Origin: Pictodentalium vernedei | Taxonomy: Eukaryota; Mollusca; Scaphopoda; Dentaliida; Dentaliidae | Assembly (NCBI GenBank): GCA_031216915.1 | Contig: CM062297.1 | Span: 830,691,337-830,755,336, forward strand | DNA length: 64,000 nt | Reading direction: 5' to 3' | Shown: piece by piece, positions 32,340 to 44,300 of the stretch | Position numbering within the stretch: the stretch's first letter is position 1 | Layout: the number at the start of each line of letters is the position of its first letter | Position numbers and translations under genes: made by a program | Notes under the pieces: generated by a model | The model's database searches: none | Told to the model about the DNA's origin: nothing | The model's input: the letters and a program-made list of their open reading frames with translations, nothing else

Positions 32340-34375
32340 TCCACAATATAGTCCATCAGGTGTCGACTCATTTGGTGTCAGTCCCAGGTCCATTCACCAT
32401 ACCATGTTTGAGATATGAGCGTGACCAACTTCAAAAATTTTGGCCACGCCCACTTTTTAAACGTAAAAATGAATGTATGAACCTCAGGAATGCTTTGGGG
32501 AGTCAAAAAATGTGATTTCCAGCAATTATGAGAAATGCACTCAATGACCCCTAGGTGACCTTCGTGGCCTTGACCCATATTTTGAATCTCCATCAAGTGT
32601 CGACTCGTTTGGTGTTGGTCCCAGGTCCATACGTCATACCACGCCTGAGATATTTATTTTTACGTCAAAAAGCATGGGTGTACGTCAAGAATACTTTAAG
32701 GGGTCAAAAAATGTGATTTCCAGCAATTCTGAAAAAATGCACACAAATGACTCCTAGTTGACCTCCGTGACCTTGACCCATATTTTGATCATCCATCGAG
32801 TGTCGGCTCATTTGGTGTTGGTCCGTAGGTCATACCACGCCTGAGTTATGGGCGTGACTCACTTTCAAAACACCCCCACGAAGGCCCCTAATGCCCCAGG
32901 AATCTGAAAAATATCAGGTGCCGAGAACTTGTGACTCTCTGTCAGTATGCCAAAAATCAACGAGATCGGTCAATTCGTTTTCGAGTTATCTTGCGGACAA
33001 AAAAGTGGTTAGAAGACAGAAGACAGGAGAATAAGAAGAAGAAGAAGATTAAAAAAAAAGAAAAAAGAAAAAGAAATCGTACAAAAACAATAGTCTGTGT
33101 GTTTCACACAGACTAATTATGTCGTTTCTCAACTAAATGAATTTTAAATTGTTTTTAATCTTTTAGCTGGTAGAGTGCTGCATATTTGGGCTTTCCGCGG
33201 AAGGGCAGGTGCTGCAAGTTAAAAGCTTCATATTCTGCAAATATGCTTTACAGTGTATTTGAAGTGGAATTATTGGGTGTGTATGTTACAATTTATGGGA
33301 GCGTGCCAACGGGTGCTCTACCATAAATTGTAACAGGGCAATTACACATTAACAAATTTTGACAACGAAAAATAATTCAGCACTCTACCAGTTAAACTAG
33401 ATTGTATCTTTATGTCTATTCATCAGGTTGATGTACATGGTCTTCTGCGAACTACTGGTATCATTTTCTCATTGCAGCTCTCAAAACTTTTGTATAATAA
33501 TTAGTATGTGTGAAACACCAGACTATTGTTTTTGTACAGTTTCTTTGCCTTTTTTTTAATCTTCTTCCTCTTATTCTCCTGTTTTCTGTCTTCTAACCGC
33601 TTTTTTGTACGCAAGATAACTCGAAAACGAATTGCCCGATCGTGTTGATTTTTGGCATACTTGACAGACAGTCACAAATTCCCGGCACTGAATATTTTTC
33701 AGATTCCTGGGGCATTAGAGGACTCCGTGGGGGTGTTATGTGGTATGACCTACGGACCTGGGACCAGCACTAAATGAGTCAACACTCGATGGAGCTTCAA
33801 AATATGGGTCAAGGTCACGGAGGTCATCCAAGGGTCATTGAGTGCATTTTTCAGAATTACTGGAAATCACATTTTTTGACCCTTTAAAGCATTCCTGAAG
33901 TTCATGCATGCATTTTTACGCAAAAAAGTGGGCGTTGCTAAAATGTTTTGAAAGTGGGTCACGCTCATATCTCAAGCATGGTACGATGAATGGACCTAGG
34001 TCTAACAACAAATGAGTCGACCCTCAGTGTGGGGGGGGGGGGGGTGCAAAATATGGATGAAGGCCGCCGAGGTCACCTGGAGAGCATTCAGTGCATTTTC
34101 AGAATTGCAGGAAGCAACATTTTTCGACCCACTAATGCATACCCGATATTAATTCATGCATTTTTACACGAAAAAAATGGGTGTCGTCAAAATTTTTTAA
34201 AATGTGTCACGCTCCTATCTCAAACATGGCATATGATGTATAGACCTGGGACCAACACCAAATGAGTCGACACTCGATAGAGGTTCACAATATGGGGCAT
34301 GGGCACTGAGGTCAACGGGGATCATCGAGTGAATTTTTAGAATTGCTGGAAATCACATTGTTGGACCCCTGATGC
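32340..34375. repeat. Large inverted repeat of dispersed repeat R2
   Basis: The left arm (about 32340-33116, +) and right arm (about 33503-34375, -) are inverted copies of the same repeat. Each is built of ~235-240-bp sub-units, with anchors 'ggtgttggtcccaggtcc' near 32385, 32620 and 32820, and complements near 33745, 33980 and 34227. The arms meet the centre with 'gtctgtgtgtttcacacaga'-type ends. The spacer 33117-33502 contains a foldback element. Confidence 0.82.
33164..33396. mobile_element. Foldback element (family FB-C) in the spacer of the inverted repeat
   Basis: The termini are 'tagctggtagagtgctg' (33164) and its near-complement 'cagcactctaccagtta' (33378-33394). The internal palindrome is 'gttacaatttatgggagcg' facing 'ctaccataaattgtaac' (33284-33333). 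It shares 'agcttcatattctg' with the other FB-C copies. Confidence 0.85.
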
Positions 34376-34379
34376 ATTC

Positions 34380-34545
34380 ACTTGACTGAACCCTTTGAAT
34401 GCTGTGTACATATATGCCTTTCCAGTTTCTTGGAAAAATTGATCCGATTCCTGAATGAATATCTTTGAACACTGTTAATGAAAACATATTTCTGAATTCT
34501 CTAAAACGTTTTATCCCTAAAAATAAGACGCCAAAGTATTCCAGT
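34380..34545 (+). repeat. Dispersed repeat R1, partial copy
   Basis: 'gaaccctttgaatgctgtgt', 'gcctttccagtttcttgg' and 'gattcctgaatgaatat' match 37030-37150. Confidence 0.7.
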
Positions 34546-34560
34546 TACATACATAGAAGG

Positions 34561-34905
34561 TGCGTTGTGGCTCAGTAGGTAGAGGTGAAGGCTGCAAACC
34601 GAGAGGTCCTCAGTTCGAATCCCAGTTGCTGCAACTGTGCTGTATCCTTGGGCAATACACTTTACCCCCATTGCCCACGAGTGGGCATGTTGGCATTGTG
34701 TACTAACGCGTACTGAAGGAATACTTGTCTTCAGCCAATGCTAAGCATGCATGTGTGGAGTCAATCTGTTGGGGAGCCTGGTAGTTGCCCACCATTGTTT
34801 GATGGTTCTCTCAGGGTACTCTGGCTTCCTCCACCAGTAATACTGTCCGACATAAGGTGGCAGTGGCTGTCAAAAGTGTCATTAAACCCAATAAACAAAT
34901 GAATA
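34561..34905 (+). mobile_element. tRNA-derived SINE, full length
   Basis: A box 'tggctcagtagg' (34569) and B box 'cagttcgaatcc' (34611, one change) are followed by the 'gtatccttgggcaatacact' centre and a short AATAAACAAATGAATA tail. An imperfect 14-bp target duplication ('acatacatagaagg' 34547-34560; 'acattcacagaagg' 34906-34919) flanks it. Same family as 6163-6550. Confidence 0.88.
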
Positions 34906-35154
34906 ACATTCACAGAAGGCATGGCTTGATGGTGCGGGTGTGATATTTCTACCTTCTATGCTCTGTTTGTGAACACCGATAATGATAACCTCAACACAAC
35001 CAATCCTGTCTTAATGTTTTTGTTACACTGATGGACTGACCTGGTAAATGAATCCACTGAAACAAATAGGCATTATTTAAAGATGTCAGATAGAAAGTTG
35101 TAACAATAGCATTGTATGTTTGCTTCATATCATGTTACATATTTGAATGGTTTG

Positions 35155-36605
35155 TTTTTAACCCTCTTAATACTTCAATGTGAGTACAAACACATTTCAT
35201 ATAACTCATGGCTACAGAATGTTTTTACGCTTTCCTTTTTATAACATTTAATTCTATATGAAATCGGACACCTTTACAGATGTACCTTCCAAAGTAAGGC
35301 ATGCTTAACACTTTACCCAACATAACGGCGAAAACCAGCCAGCGTCATTCACGGAAATTTCCATTCAATTTTCATTATTTTTTCATTGTTGCTTGAAAAA
35401 CATTGCTTATAACCTCTCACTGGAATGATCTCGTGTTTAAAGGATCAAAATGGAGTGTTTAAAAGGATTATGTTAACCTCTTAATATCTTAATATTTGTC
35501 CCCAAACGTTTACTTTTGCAATACAGAAATAATTACAACACGAACACACTAAACACGCATGGGCATCGATGCGACCTCGTTTTAAGTAGTCTTTGTTGGT
35601 CTATTAGCTGAAATATCTTTTAACCCTGGGTGGCCTAGTCCATTTGCAAAGCTGAGTATTGTTCGTTAATTTTACCCATGACATCACTTGAGAATCGGTC
35701 CTGATTAACCCCTACTGGTCATTGCCAAACACTTAGGAACTCCTGTGCTCTGTTACATTATTTATTCTCAATAATATTTAAAGATGGACGGGTATCAAGA
35801 AGCAATGGTGAGTGGCTTTCTCAAAACACCTATCACAATTATAATAAAATAGAATATTTAAATGACTTCTTTTTTAACTCTCTTAATATTTCAATGCGGG
35901 TCCAAATACTTTCATTTAACTGACAACAGCAGAACGTTTTGTAGGTTTTCTGTCAGATTACCCCTCTGTTTACAACAGCCATTCTTAAAATCCAACCATC
36001 TTCTTATTTCCCGTACTCCTTGTTTAGGACCCTAGATGTATTTAAGGTCTTTCAAATGGACCAGACAGGCGCGTGGTGGCGATGGGGTTACGGCGTTGGA
36101 CTTTAAACTGAAAAGATTCACGGTTCCCTCAGCACCAGGTGAATCTGCGTTGTGTCCTTGACAAGGCACATAATCCCTATTGCCTGCGAAGAGGCACGGT
36201 GACGATGTGTACTGTTTAAATGGCTTGCTTTTAACCCTCTCAATAATGCATTCATAACTCTTTACTCAACTTAACGCAGAAAACCGCACAGGTTTATTCA
36301 CAGAAATTCACAGAAATTCCCATTCAATTTTCATTTTTTGTTATTTTTGCTTGAAAAAAAACATAGCTTATGACCCCTCATTGGAATGAGGTAATTTTTA
36401 AAGGGTTACAATGGAGTATTTAAAACGGAGTATTATAATCCTCTTCAAGTCTTAATATGGGTATCAAAACTTTTATTTAATGCAGCGTGAGAGTAATCTT
36501 AACCCTTTCCATTCTCACAATGTTGCTCAAAACACACATGGTCATCGATGGGACCTCGGTATTTTGCAAATGCCAATAAGTCTTCGGATAGGCTCTTCGG
36601 GGCCT
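35155..36605. repeat. Duplicated block with 'aaccctcttaatatttcaat' repeats
   Basis: Segment 35158-35600 recurs, with a deletion, at 36215-36560. Both have 'taaccctcttaata', a 'ctttacccaacataacg'-type block, 'attttcatt' and 'ggagtrtttaaaa'. Both end in 'acacatgggcatcgatgsgacctcg'-type sequence near 35560 and 36536. A third partial copy starts near 35855. The Thr-Thr-Ala-Ala-free 'actttacccaac' blocks (35311, 36262) resemble half-elements of the FB-TTAA family. Confidence 0.7.
36068..36212 (+). mobile_element. Truncated SINE, second subfamily
   Basis: 'gttacggcgttggactttaaactgaaa' gives a degraded tRNA-like head, followed by the 'gcgttgtgtccttgacaagg' centre and 'gaggcacggtgacgatgtgt'. It lacks a tail and target duplication. 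The head resembles 37332-37707 more than 6163-6550. Confidence 0.65.
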
Positions 36606-36774
36606 TTAAGACCTGTTGACGTCTATATTCCAGCATTACTGAATTTATTTCACGTGCAATATATTTTCCAGAGGTACTATGTACCTTAACATTTTCAGCT
36701 CATGTGAATATTTGCTCTCATCTACATATATGGCAGATCCGGAGTTGGCGGAGCCAATATTTTTAAAGTGGTTT

Positions 36775-36960
36775 ATGCTCATACTTCAGGCTTGGTGTGG
36801 CGTATGGACATTGGACCTACATCGAATGAGTTGAGCTTTCTGGGGGGGGGGGGGGATTCAAAATATGGTCCACCTCAGTGCGGTCAAGAGAGGGCATTGA
36901 GTGGGTATTTTTCCGAACTATAAGGAATTGAATTTTATAAAAGCTATAATGCAAATCTGA
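36775..36960 (-). repeat. Dispersed repeat R2, single unit
   Basis: 'gcttggtgtggcgtatggac' and 'gattcaaaatatggtcc', with a poly-G run at 36841-36854, match one sub-unit of the right arm at 33975-34215. Confidence 0.65.
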
Positions 36961-37014
36961 AGACTATACATGTATGTCTTCATTCAAATAAGTGGCAGAA
37001 CTTGTAATGTCCAT

Positions 37015-37290
37015 TTCTGATTCCTTGATCGAACCCTTTAAATGTTGTACATATTTATGCCTTTTCTGATTTCTTAGAAAAATTGTTCTGATTCCTTTAT
37101 GAATACCTGTAAATACTCTTAACAAAAATCCATTTCTGATTTGTTTAAAAAATATTTTACTCCTGAAAGTAAACTTCCATAAATTATCTTTCTATATAGT
37201 TTTTTTCTGATGCTTTAACCCTTTCACACAGACTTAAATTTACTGGTGGCAGTAAATTCTGTTTCTCTAGTTATGTCCTATTTTTGATGA
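37015..37290 (+). repeat. Dispersed repeat R1
   Basis: The most complete copy, from 'ctgattccttgatcgaaccc' to 'aaatttactggtggcagtaa'. It matches the inverted copy at 30225-30520 over its whole length. Confidence 0.75.
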
Positions 37291-37331
37291 ATATTTTTGT
37301 TACCTCTGAAATATAGACCTCTTTTACAGAT

Positions 37332-37707
37332 ATGGGATCGCGGTGGCTCAGTGGTCACAGCATTAAACTTCAAACCGAAAGGTCCATGGTTCGATCCCCG
37401 CCATGGCTAACTGCATTGTGTCCTTGGGCAAGGCACTTAATCCCGATTGCCAACATGGGGGCATGGTAGCGCTGTGTACTAAGGCCTAGTGTACGTCGAT
37501 GGCGCTTTTGTCTTCAACCAATGCTTACCCTGCTTGTGTGGAGATAGTACGTTGGGGAGTTTGACAGTTGCTTGCCGTTGCTCTGTGGTTCTCACCGGGT
37601 ACTCCGGATTTCTCTACCCGTAAAACTGCCCACACGAGGTGTCCCTGGCTGTCGAAAGTGTCGTTAAACCCCACCCAATACATAAATAATAAGTAAATAA
37701 ATAAATA
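37332..37707 (+). mobile_element. tRNA-derived SINE, second head subfamily
   Basis: The head is 'gcggtggctcagtggtcac' (A box) and 'ggttcgatcc' (B box), followed by the shared 'gtgtccttgggcaaggcact' centre and an AATAAGTAAATAAATA tail. Target duplication 'tttacagat' at 37323-37331 and 37708-37716. Confidence 0.88.
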
Positions 37708-37854
37708 TTTACAGATCTAATCTTAGAGGCTGATGTGCCGTTATGTATCAATAATTAACCCTTTGAACTCGAGGGTCCCTTTTTCCGGTCCATGAACCTA
37801 ATACGTCATAATGTCATTTAGTGGGATGGCTGTCAAGAGAATGTGAGAGGTAAA

Positions 37855-37910
37855 CCAATCAATATTTTCAACCTGCAGCCTTGAGGCTGCACGTTGAAAA
37901 TATTGATCGG
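37855..37910. repeat. Short perfect-type palindrome, ~25-bp arms
   Basis: 'aatcaatattttcaac' and 'cctgcagcct' face 'aggctgcacgttgaaaatattgat' around two bases (37882-37883). Likely the core of another foldback element. Confidence 0.75.
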
Positions 37911-39905
37911 TCTACCCCCAAATAATAAATATAAACTCTTCCAATCGCTGCCATTCAACTGACATGGAAGATACCACCAGGGGTCAGACGGTTAAATAAT
38001 TTTTTTCAGTTGGTCGGAAAAGAGAACCGTTCAGGTTCGCTTTTCCATCCAACTTTAATACATCGCCCGATTTAATTCTAAAATAGGCGATGGACTATTT
38101 AAGATATAGACTGGTTCCAGCCCAGGACAGCGTTCTTCGTTTGAGAATTTGACTGGTGGACTGAGAGCTTGGTATTGACCAACATTACCAAGGTGTACCA
38201 GTCGTGTATCCCTCAGCGGTTCGCTCACCCCAACTACCAAACCAGAATCAGCCCTTAGCTGGATCTTGGAAATCACTCGACGACCATCACTGAAGACGGG
38301 TACATGTAATATCACCTACCGTGAAAAAAAATAGAGAAAATAGTACGTTGTCACAGGAATGATCTACCTAACCTTCACGTACACACCATGGCACACAACA
38401 CACACACAATTTTGAAGAGAGAGCTGTGGTGAGGGGTTAAATGATACGAACTTCTTAGAGTAACATCGTATGATATAAAAAAGAGCAAGCGATATGCATG
38501 ACTTAAAGTTCATAAATATCTTTTGTTGTTTTATTTTAAAAGCTATACACCCTACTTTCTGGATAGAGTTTCAGTTAGGCAGTTTTTTGTGCTTGTTCAT
38601 ATCTCTGTGAAATAAAAAGTATTAACTGGCTGACTCGGCGACAGTATTTTAAGTGTCTTAACATCGGGATTCGATACTTTTGTTTAACCGAGGATTTCAC
38701 TTACCTTCGTCAAACTTATTTAAAAAAACAGCTGTTCTACTTTACAGCTAAACACTACTTTTAAGCGGCAATGTGGAATTGATTGTCGTCGATTCAAGTA
38801 AAATCACAAAAGGGCATCAGAATACATTTATTGAAAGGCATTCTTCTGGAGAAAGTGATACAAAGTACATGTACTTCTATTGCGATCGTCGCTGAAGCTT
38901 TTACGGATTTCGGTGGCGTTTTATTGACGCGTTTTTTCGATATAAAAAAAAAATCAAGAAATGCTCCGAAATTATCAAGGCGAAATGCTTTGGGGAAACA
39001 ATGTCACACAGCTTTATGTCGCATAATGATAACATGATTTGTAGAACCTCATCCTAAAGAAGAGACAAATGATCTGAAATATAGCCCCGAGTTGCTCACC
39101 GTGCGGGCCTTGACGATTTTAGTGCACTGTTTTTTTATGACAGTGATAGTCTGTTTTAGTGAAATAACAACATACCGTCACTGAAAACGAGCAGACCCAG
39201 CATTACACAAGTGCATTCTTATCTGCGTGACACTCTAACGAGTTCGAAGTATCATGACGTCCACGCCAATTTGGTGAAAAAGGTAAGACTATCATCTTTT
39301 ATTACATGGCACAGGTTAAATACTGGCCACATGCTTATTTTGTTATAGTATACCCAGCAGGTAGACATCGGTCCTTTTCATACTCACTAGACGAATACCA
39401 ACATGCACAAAGACTCGGCCAGCAAGTAAATATGCTGCCCATGGACACCCAGTGGGTTTTTCCGGTGGGTTATGGTCCGCATATTTCACTTATTCGGTCC
39501 TGAAGTGTTCCCTAGTTCACAAAGCATTCTTTCATAGTGAGCGCACAGGAGTATGACCGTTCATTACCCACGTGATGAAATGGTAGACTTCTGGTTAGGC
39601 ACAATTGAGTGATTCCCTCATAGGTCGCAGTTGGTTATTTGAATGACAGCATTCCTTGATGCTCGCTTACAGTTCTCATCACCAATCCACCGCTCTACTC
39701 TCGAGGAACCACCCAAACATCGATATATATCTTACCTCCTACAAGTATCTGGAAATTTCATTGGTTCAAAGACGTCACATGCAGACTGCATATAAAACCA
39801 TATACTGCCTGTCAACATCAATATACGCTGACAGCTATGGGTAATCTCCCCTTTGTTCATTGATTATTCAAAATGGCGGCAGCCGATAAACGCTTCAAGT
39901 TGAAA
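37911..39905. other. No recognised gene or repeat
   Basis: Frames at 38055-38315 (-), 38783-39037 and 39306-39503 (+) have no recognised similarity. Otherwise AT-rich. Confidence 0.4.
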
Positions 39906-39907
39906 GA

Positions 39908-40090
39908 TTGAGTGTTGGAAGCCCATATTTGGTCTGAAGTGCAGGTTAGACAACTTAAAAGGCTTCATATTCTGTGGATGTGTGTCAGGTTACCTTCGAA
40001 ATGAAACTGTTTGATATGTATGAATTTGCCTTGTTACAATTTATGGGAGAGTGTAGACACTCTCCCATAAATTGTAACAAGGCAAAGACA
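39908..40090. mobile_element. Foldback element (family FB-C) with perfect 29-bp arms
   Basis: Arms 40026-40054 and 40057-40085 pair perfectly around 'ag': 'gccttgttacaatttatggg' faces its complement. The left part ('gttggaagcccatatttgg', 'ggcttcatattctgtgg') matches the copies at 29148 and 33164. Confidence 0.88.
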
Positions 40091-40187
40091 CGTGAACACA
40101 TTGTGAGAATTCACTCATTTAATTTTGATCGCTGTTGTTATTAGTTCTGTGCATCGATGCAGCAGTCGGTAAGATATATTCGTTGCA

Positions 40188-40318
40188 CAGTTTGTTGGTA
40201 GCCTAATATGGTATATATGGTGTCAGTTAATTCCATATTGGACTCGAGCCTCGCTCTCGTCCAATATGAAACTAACTGACACCATATATACCATATTAGG
40301 CCACCAACAATCTGTGTA
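40188..40318. mobile_element. Foldback element with ~57-bp arms (family FB-D)
   Basis: 'gcctaatatggtatatatgg' and 'tgtcagtta' face 'taactgacaccatatatacc' and 'atattaggc', with the outer 'tttgttggt'/'accaacaa' also pairing. The centre is 'gactcgagcctcgctctcgtc'-type sequence of about 12 bases. Confidence 0.85.
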
Positions 40319-40319
40319 A

Positions 40320-41360
40320 CTAATAATATATGTGTCCCTGCTATGTCGTATGGGGTCAAGGTCCTGTAACAAAGTGACCTGTGGGTTCATTTTTCAGAGA
40401 TCTTATATATTCATATGAGCATTGGCCGGTCACACATTTCTAGGATTTAACTATAACTATATGCATATACATTTCCCGAGATGAGGGATTGGCGGTCAGA
40501 TTTCGTCTGGTAGCTAGTAGTTTCGATCAGAGCTTCCGTATAAGAGGCTACAGGTGTTGACTGAACTAGAGGCTTATCACAGATCCGAAAAGTCAGAAAT
40601 AAACCAGACGATATGGCCGAACGGTAGTGGCAGCACCAGGATGGCAGTGACAGGAGGCAGAAGCGGTCGCAATGCGATTTGGCCAAATAGATAAAAACCT
40701 GTAGCAGTATTGACAATTGTGTCGATGGTTAGCTGCACTGGTGGCGGAACATGCCTGCGGTAGTAGAGTGCAATAGTAAAACTGTAAGAAGGCATTGGTA
40801 ATGAATGCTTATTTCAGCGGTACATATCGCTAGAAGTAGCAGTTGATGAAACAGATGACAACGAAAGTAGGAACACCCGGTAGTGGGTGAGAGGATAAGA
40901 TCACGGTGGTTATAACCAATAGTAGTGGTAGTAGTCTTCGAATGCAGTGGCTATCATAGTTAGTAGTTGCGGTAGGCTAGTAGTGAAACAAAAAACAGTA
41001 GTGATTGTCCAGTTCTTACAGGATATCCTGTTGGTCCTCTTCTATGAAAGCCTACTGGCACACACTTTAGTGTGCGTAAAGGGTGGAGGGAACTGAGTGC
41101 AATGAAGGGATCTGAAGCGGGATAGACGTGCCATATGATAGTTCGACATGAGTAGTGTTTTGAAGTTTGGTTGATCAGTTCAGTATATAGAAAAAAAAAA
41201 ACAAAAAAATGGGATATTCAAAATTAGTCAGTGGGTAGACAGAATGAGACAGCCAGCAGGGCAGAACAGGCGAAGAACTACACACACTAACTAAATACCC
41301 ATTTTCTTTCAAGTGAAAGACTTCACCACGAGAGTCCGTTCGGAGAACCGAAAAAAACGG
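40320..41360. other. No recognised gene
   Basis: Contains many 'agtagtagt'-type short repeats around 40840-41000. No supported ORF. Confidence 0.45.
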
Positions 41361-41365
41361 CAACT

Positions 41366-41367
41366 AT

Positions 41368-41426
<59 letters not shown>

Positions 41427-41428
41427 TT
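41366..41428. repeat. (TTTA)n microsatellite
   Basis: About 15 uninterrupted 'ttta' units. The hydrophobic 'IYLF' frame over it is an artefact of the repeat. Confidence 0.95.
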
Positions 41429-41429
41429 A

Positions 41430-42636
41430 TTTGTTTATGTGTTTACTTATTTATTTGTGCTTTACGCCACATCAGCATCTAGGGCTTTATCTTGGGATAT
41501 AACGGTAAAGTTACAAAACAAGTAATAATTTGTCATGAAGTAAAGTAATTGCTTAAAAAGAGAAAATACAATAGAATATAAAAACTTGGACAATAATGAG
41601 TAATGACACAATCAGCTTAATTATTGAATACTATGCAAATCAGCCTGTTGATTTTGAGTGTATGAATTGACAAAACTTTGAGTGGGCCCGTATGAGAAAG
41701 GAGATGTCTTGGAGATCCTTTTAGTGAAAGACAGCCTTCTGATATGATTGAAATCTGTACAATGTAAAATCATGTGTTCCACTATTAACATATCGTCGCC
41801 TGAGTTCTAATGTGTTATATTATATCTCACGTGACTTCCTTGCATTCTGATTGGCTGAAAGATGATACCCTATTTCGTGTAGTTTGCATACACAGAACTG
41901 ACCAGGCAATACACCCAGGCACTACACGTTTTCTATTTTTAGCACACTACTATATCAGTTTTCTTTTCAAACTGGGCGAATAAAACTGATCAGGCTAAAT
42001 TTGAAAATCGATTCACAGAGGCACAACAACCACAAAACGATCCGGAAAGAAATCTTTGTGGAAAAATGTATCGCTTTTCCATTGTTGAAGTCACATTTTT
42101 CGAGGCGTTCATTTTATTCCTTGAGAAGATGATCCATATCTCGTTTCGAAGAGAATGATCCATACCTGGGTCCAACTTTCATGAGAACGCGTCCGGATAT
42201 GAAAGATCGTTTGTTTCGCTGCTCATATTATTTCGCTATTTAATTGTATGTTTTGGGCAGTAAACGAATAAATAATGGAATTCAGTGCTGGCCCATTCGG
42301 TAATGTATATGTGTGACAAATGTGTGGAAATTATCAAACTGAGTTGTCAAATTTCGAAAATTTTAGTTTTCATTCGCGAGTTGCGCGATTCTAGAATACA
42401 CAGTTCCGTTTGGGGGGAAATGTTTTGTTTACCCTTTCCGACCGATTCAAAATCTGTCTTCTGCTCATATCAATAATCCAAGTTAGCCGTGTTTTGGCAG
42501 AAGAAAATGTTTTTTTAAAAACAAATGGTATTTTCTTTCTATATGACGCTGGTTGGTAGGGCTGCTACCTTGGTAATAGATTAACAAATCGGACAGATGT
42601 TTTTCTTCATGGGTGTTCGATATAATATAAGGATTA
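41430..42636. other. No recognised gene
   Basis: The motif 'gcattctgattggctgaaag' (41840) recurs near 55873 and 748 in related form. 'cgtcgcctgagttctaatg' (41798) resembles one arm of the palindrome at 49686. No intact ORF. Confidence 0.4.
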
Positions 42637-42764
42637 AGGCATGTCTTGTCGTTGACTACCCCCCTATAGTGCCCAGTGAGGTGGTGTAGTTCCCTCCGCT
42701 TCGCGGCGGGAACTACACCACCACACTGGGCACTATATGGGCGTAGTCAACTCCAAGTCATGCA
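42637..42764. mobile_element. Foldback element with ~55-bp arms (family FB-E)
   Basis: 'gactacccccctatagtgcc' and 'gtggtgtagttccc' face 'gggaactacaccaccaca' and 'gggcactatatgggcgtagtc'-type sequence around a short 'tccgcttcgcgg' centre. The outer 'catgtcttgtcgttg'/'ccaagtcatg' also pairs imperfectly. Confidence 0.85.
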
Positions 42765-42959
42765 CTATTCCTTAAATATGTGCCTACCGGCACATATAAC
42801 ACATTGGAACTCTAGGGACGATATGCTGACAAGGAACATATTCTGGGAAAATATTACTCTCTGACAAAAAGGAATGTGTAAGTAGAGCATGACTAATAAG
42901 GCATCCAGTTAGAATCACGTGATATTTCTCCAAAGGTTACTACACGTGCAATTGTCAGT

Positions 42960-43250
42960 AAAGTTTGTACGGAATTGATGGAGTTTATTATTTGTCGCCC
43001 CATCTCATTTCACCTGCCACATAGATTTGATGTAGTTCCTGATATGTGGTTCAAACGCACTGGAAGGAATACAAAAACCTGTGGTATGCTTGATTAAAGC
43101 CTTTTGTGCTGCCTTGTGTGCCCTGGTGTTAGTAGACATACCAACATGCCCAGGTAACCAGGAAAACACGACATGGTATTGATCAGATATATTAAATTAT
43201 TCAATTTATTATGAAGTTCTAGGATCAGAGGCTTCCTCGACTTGGGATGA
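42960..43250 (-). pseudogene. LINE RNase H domain remnant
   Basis: Read on the - strand, this gives 'VVFSWLPGHVGMSTNTRAHK', then 'AAQKALIKHTTGFCIPSS' and 'FEPHIRNYIKSMWQ', ending at a stop near 43005. This is the C-terminal half of the RNase H domain found after the reverse transcriptase in several LINE clades: the 'W-x-P-G-H-x-G' block, the 'A-x-x-A-A' helix and the 'W-Q' tail. In active copies the domain removes RNA from the RNA-DNA hybrid. The usual 'N-x-x-A-D' acidic site reads 'N-T-R-A-H', so the catalytic Asp is lost. No reverse transcriptase was found upstream. Confidence 0.75.
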
Positions 43251-44300
43251 GTGAAGCTAGTTAAGTAGAATGAGGGTACCGGCTACCATGACTAACAAAA
43301 CCCATATGGAGTTAAAATAAGTGAATTCAGATGATGTGTTGAACAAGACGTTTCGGGGGAAAAAACATCGTCTTCCATTTTTAAGTTCTCTTGCCAAGAC
43401 GAAAGTTCAGATACATAATTTCAAACAAAAAGTACAATATGGTAATACACATAAAGTTATCAATAAGCGTCCGATAGAGGACTAACACATGAAAAAGTGA
43501 TGGAGGTAGTTCGACTACTGGTTAGAAAATCGCGCTTTCAAGACGAATCTAAGTTAATGAAAATACTCTCGCTGAATCGAACCTCCCCCTTGCTAAGTGG
43601 CCGAGTGTACTCCAAATTCTAAACTTTGCTATACACGAGACGTGATGATAGAAGAAAAGATCAAGAGGAGATACATAGCAGAATTTTTAGAACATATGGA
43701 TGATTCGAAAGCTTACAAATAAGATAGTTTCGAATTGAATGTTCGGGACAATTTCGATTCTAATTGCGAAGATTCCCAGGGTCCAAGATAAAAGATTATT
43801 TTGCAACCAAAAGCGTATCGATGTCATAAAAGCTGACAATGATAAGACAATTTTCAAAATATTGTACACAAGAGTCAAATCATCACTTATAAGCTGCAAT
43901 AATGTTACACTGAAACATATCATATCAACATCCGTATTTTCGTATTCAAAACCAGACTAGCACATAAGAAGGACTTTTCTATCGTCTGCAGAAAAGATTT
44001 GCAAAAATTGGATTGACTAGAGTACTTTAACTAATGAAATTGTAAATCATTTAGCTCCGCGTATTGGGTTTCTTAAAAATAACGTTGTGCTATGATGTTT
44101 AAGGAGTGTTTAAGGTTATTTGTCGTAAACCTCAGGGGTTTTGATATGCCCTTTCTATTCATGAGATTGTTCTTTAAAACTTTAGATTTATTCCCCGGAT
44201 TTACGAACGAATAACGAAAAAAACAGTACGTTGACAAGAGAAGGAAAAAGAGAGTTCTAACTGAAGAGACCGAAAAGGCCTTCATTGTTCTTCTCGTGTC
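43251..44300. other. No recognised gene
   Basis: Short frames (43687-43923 -, 43739-43960 +) have no recognised similarity. Confidence 0.4.

Noticed and set aside
41313..41525. Hydrophobic 70-aa protein with repeated I-Y-L-F
   Set aside because: It is the translation of a (TTTA)n microsatellite.
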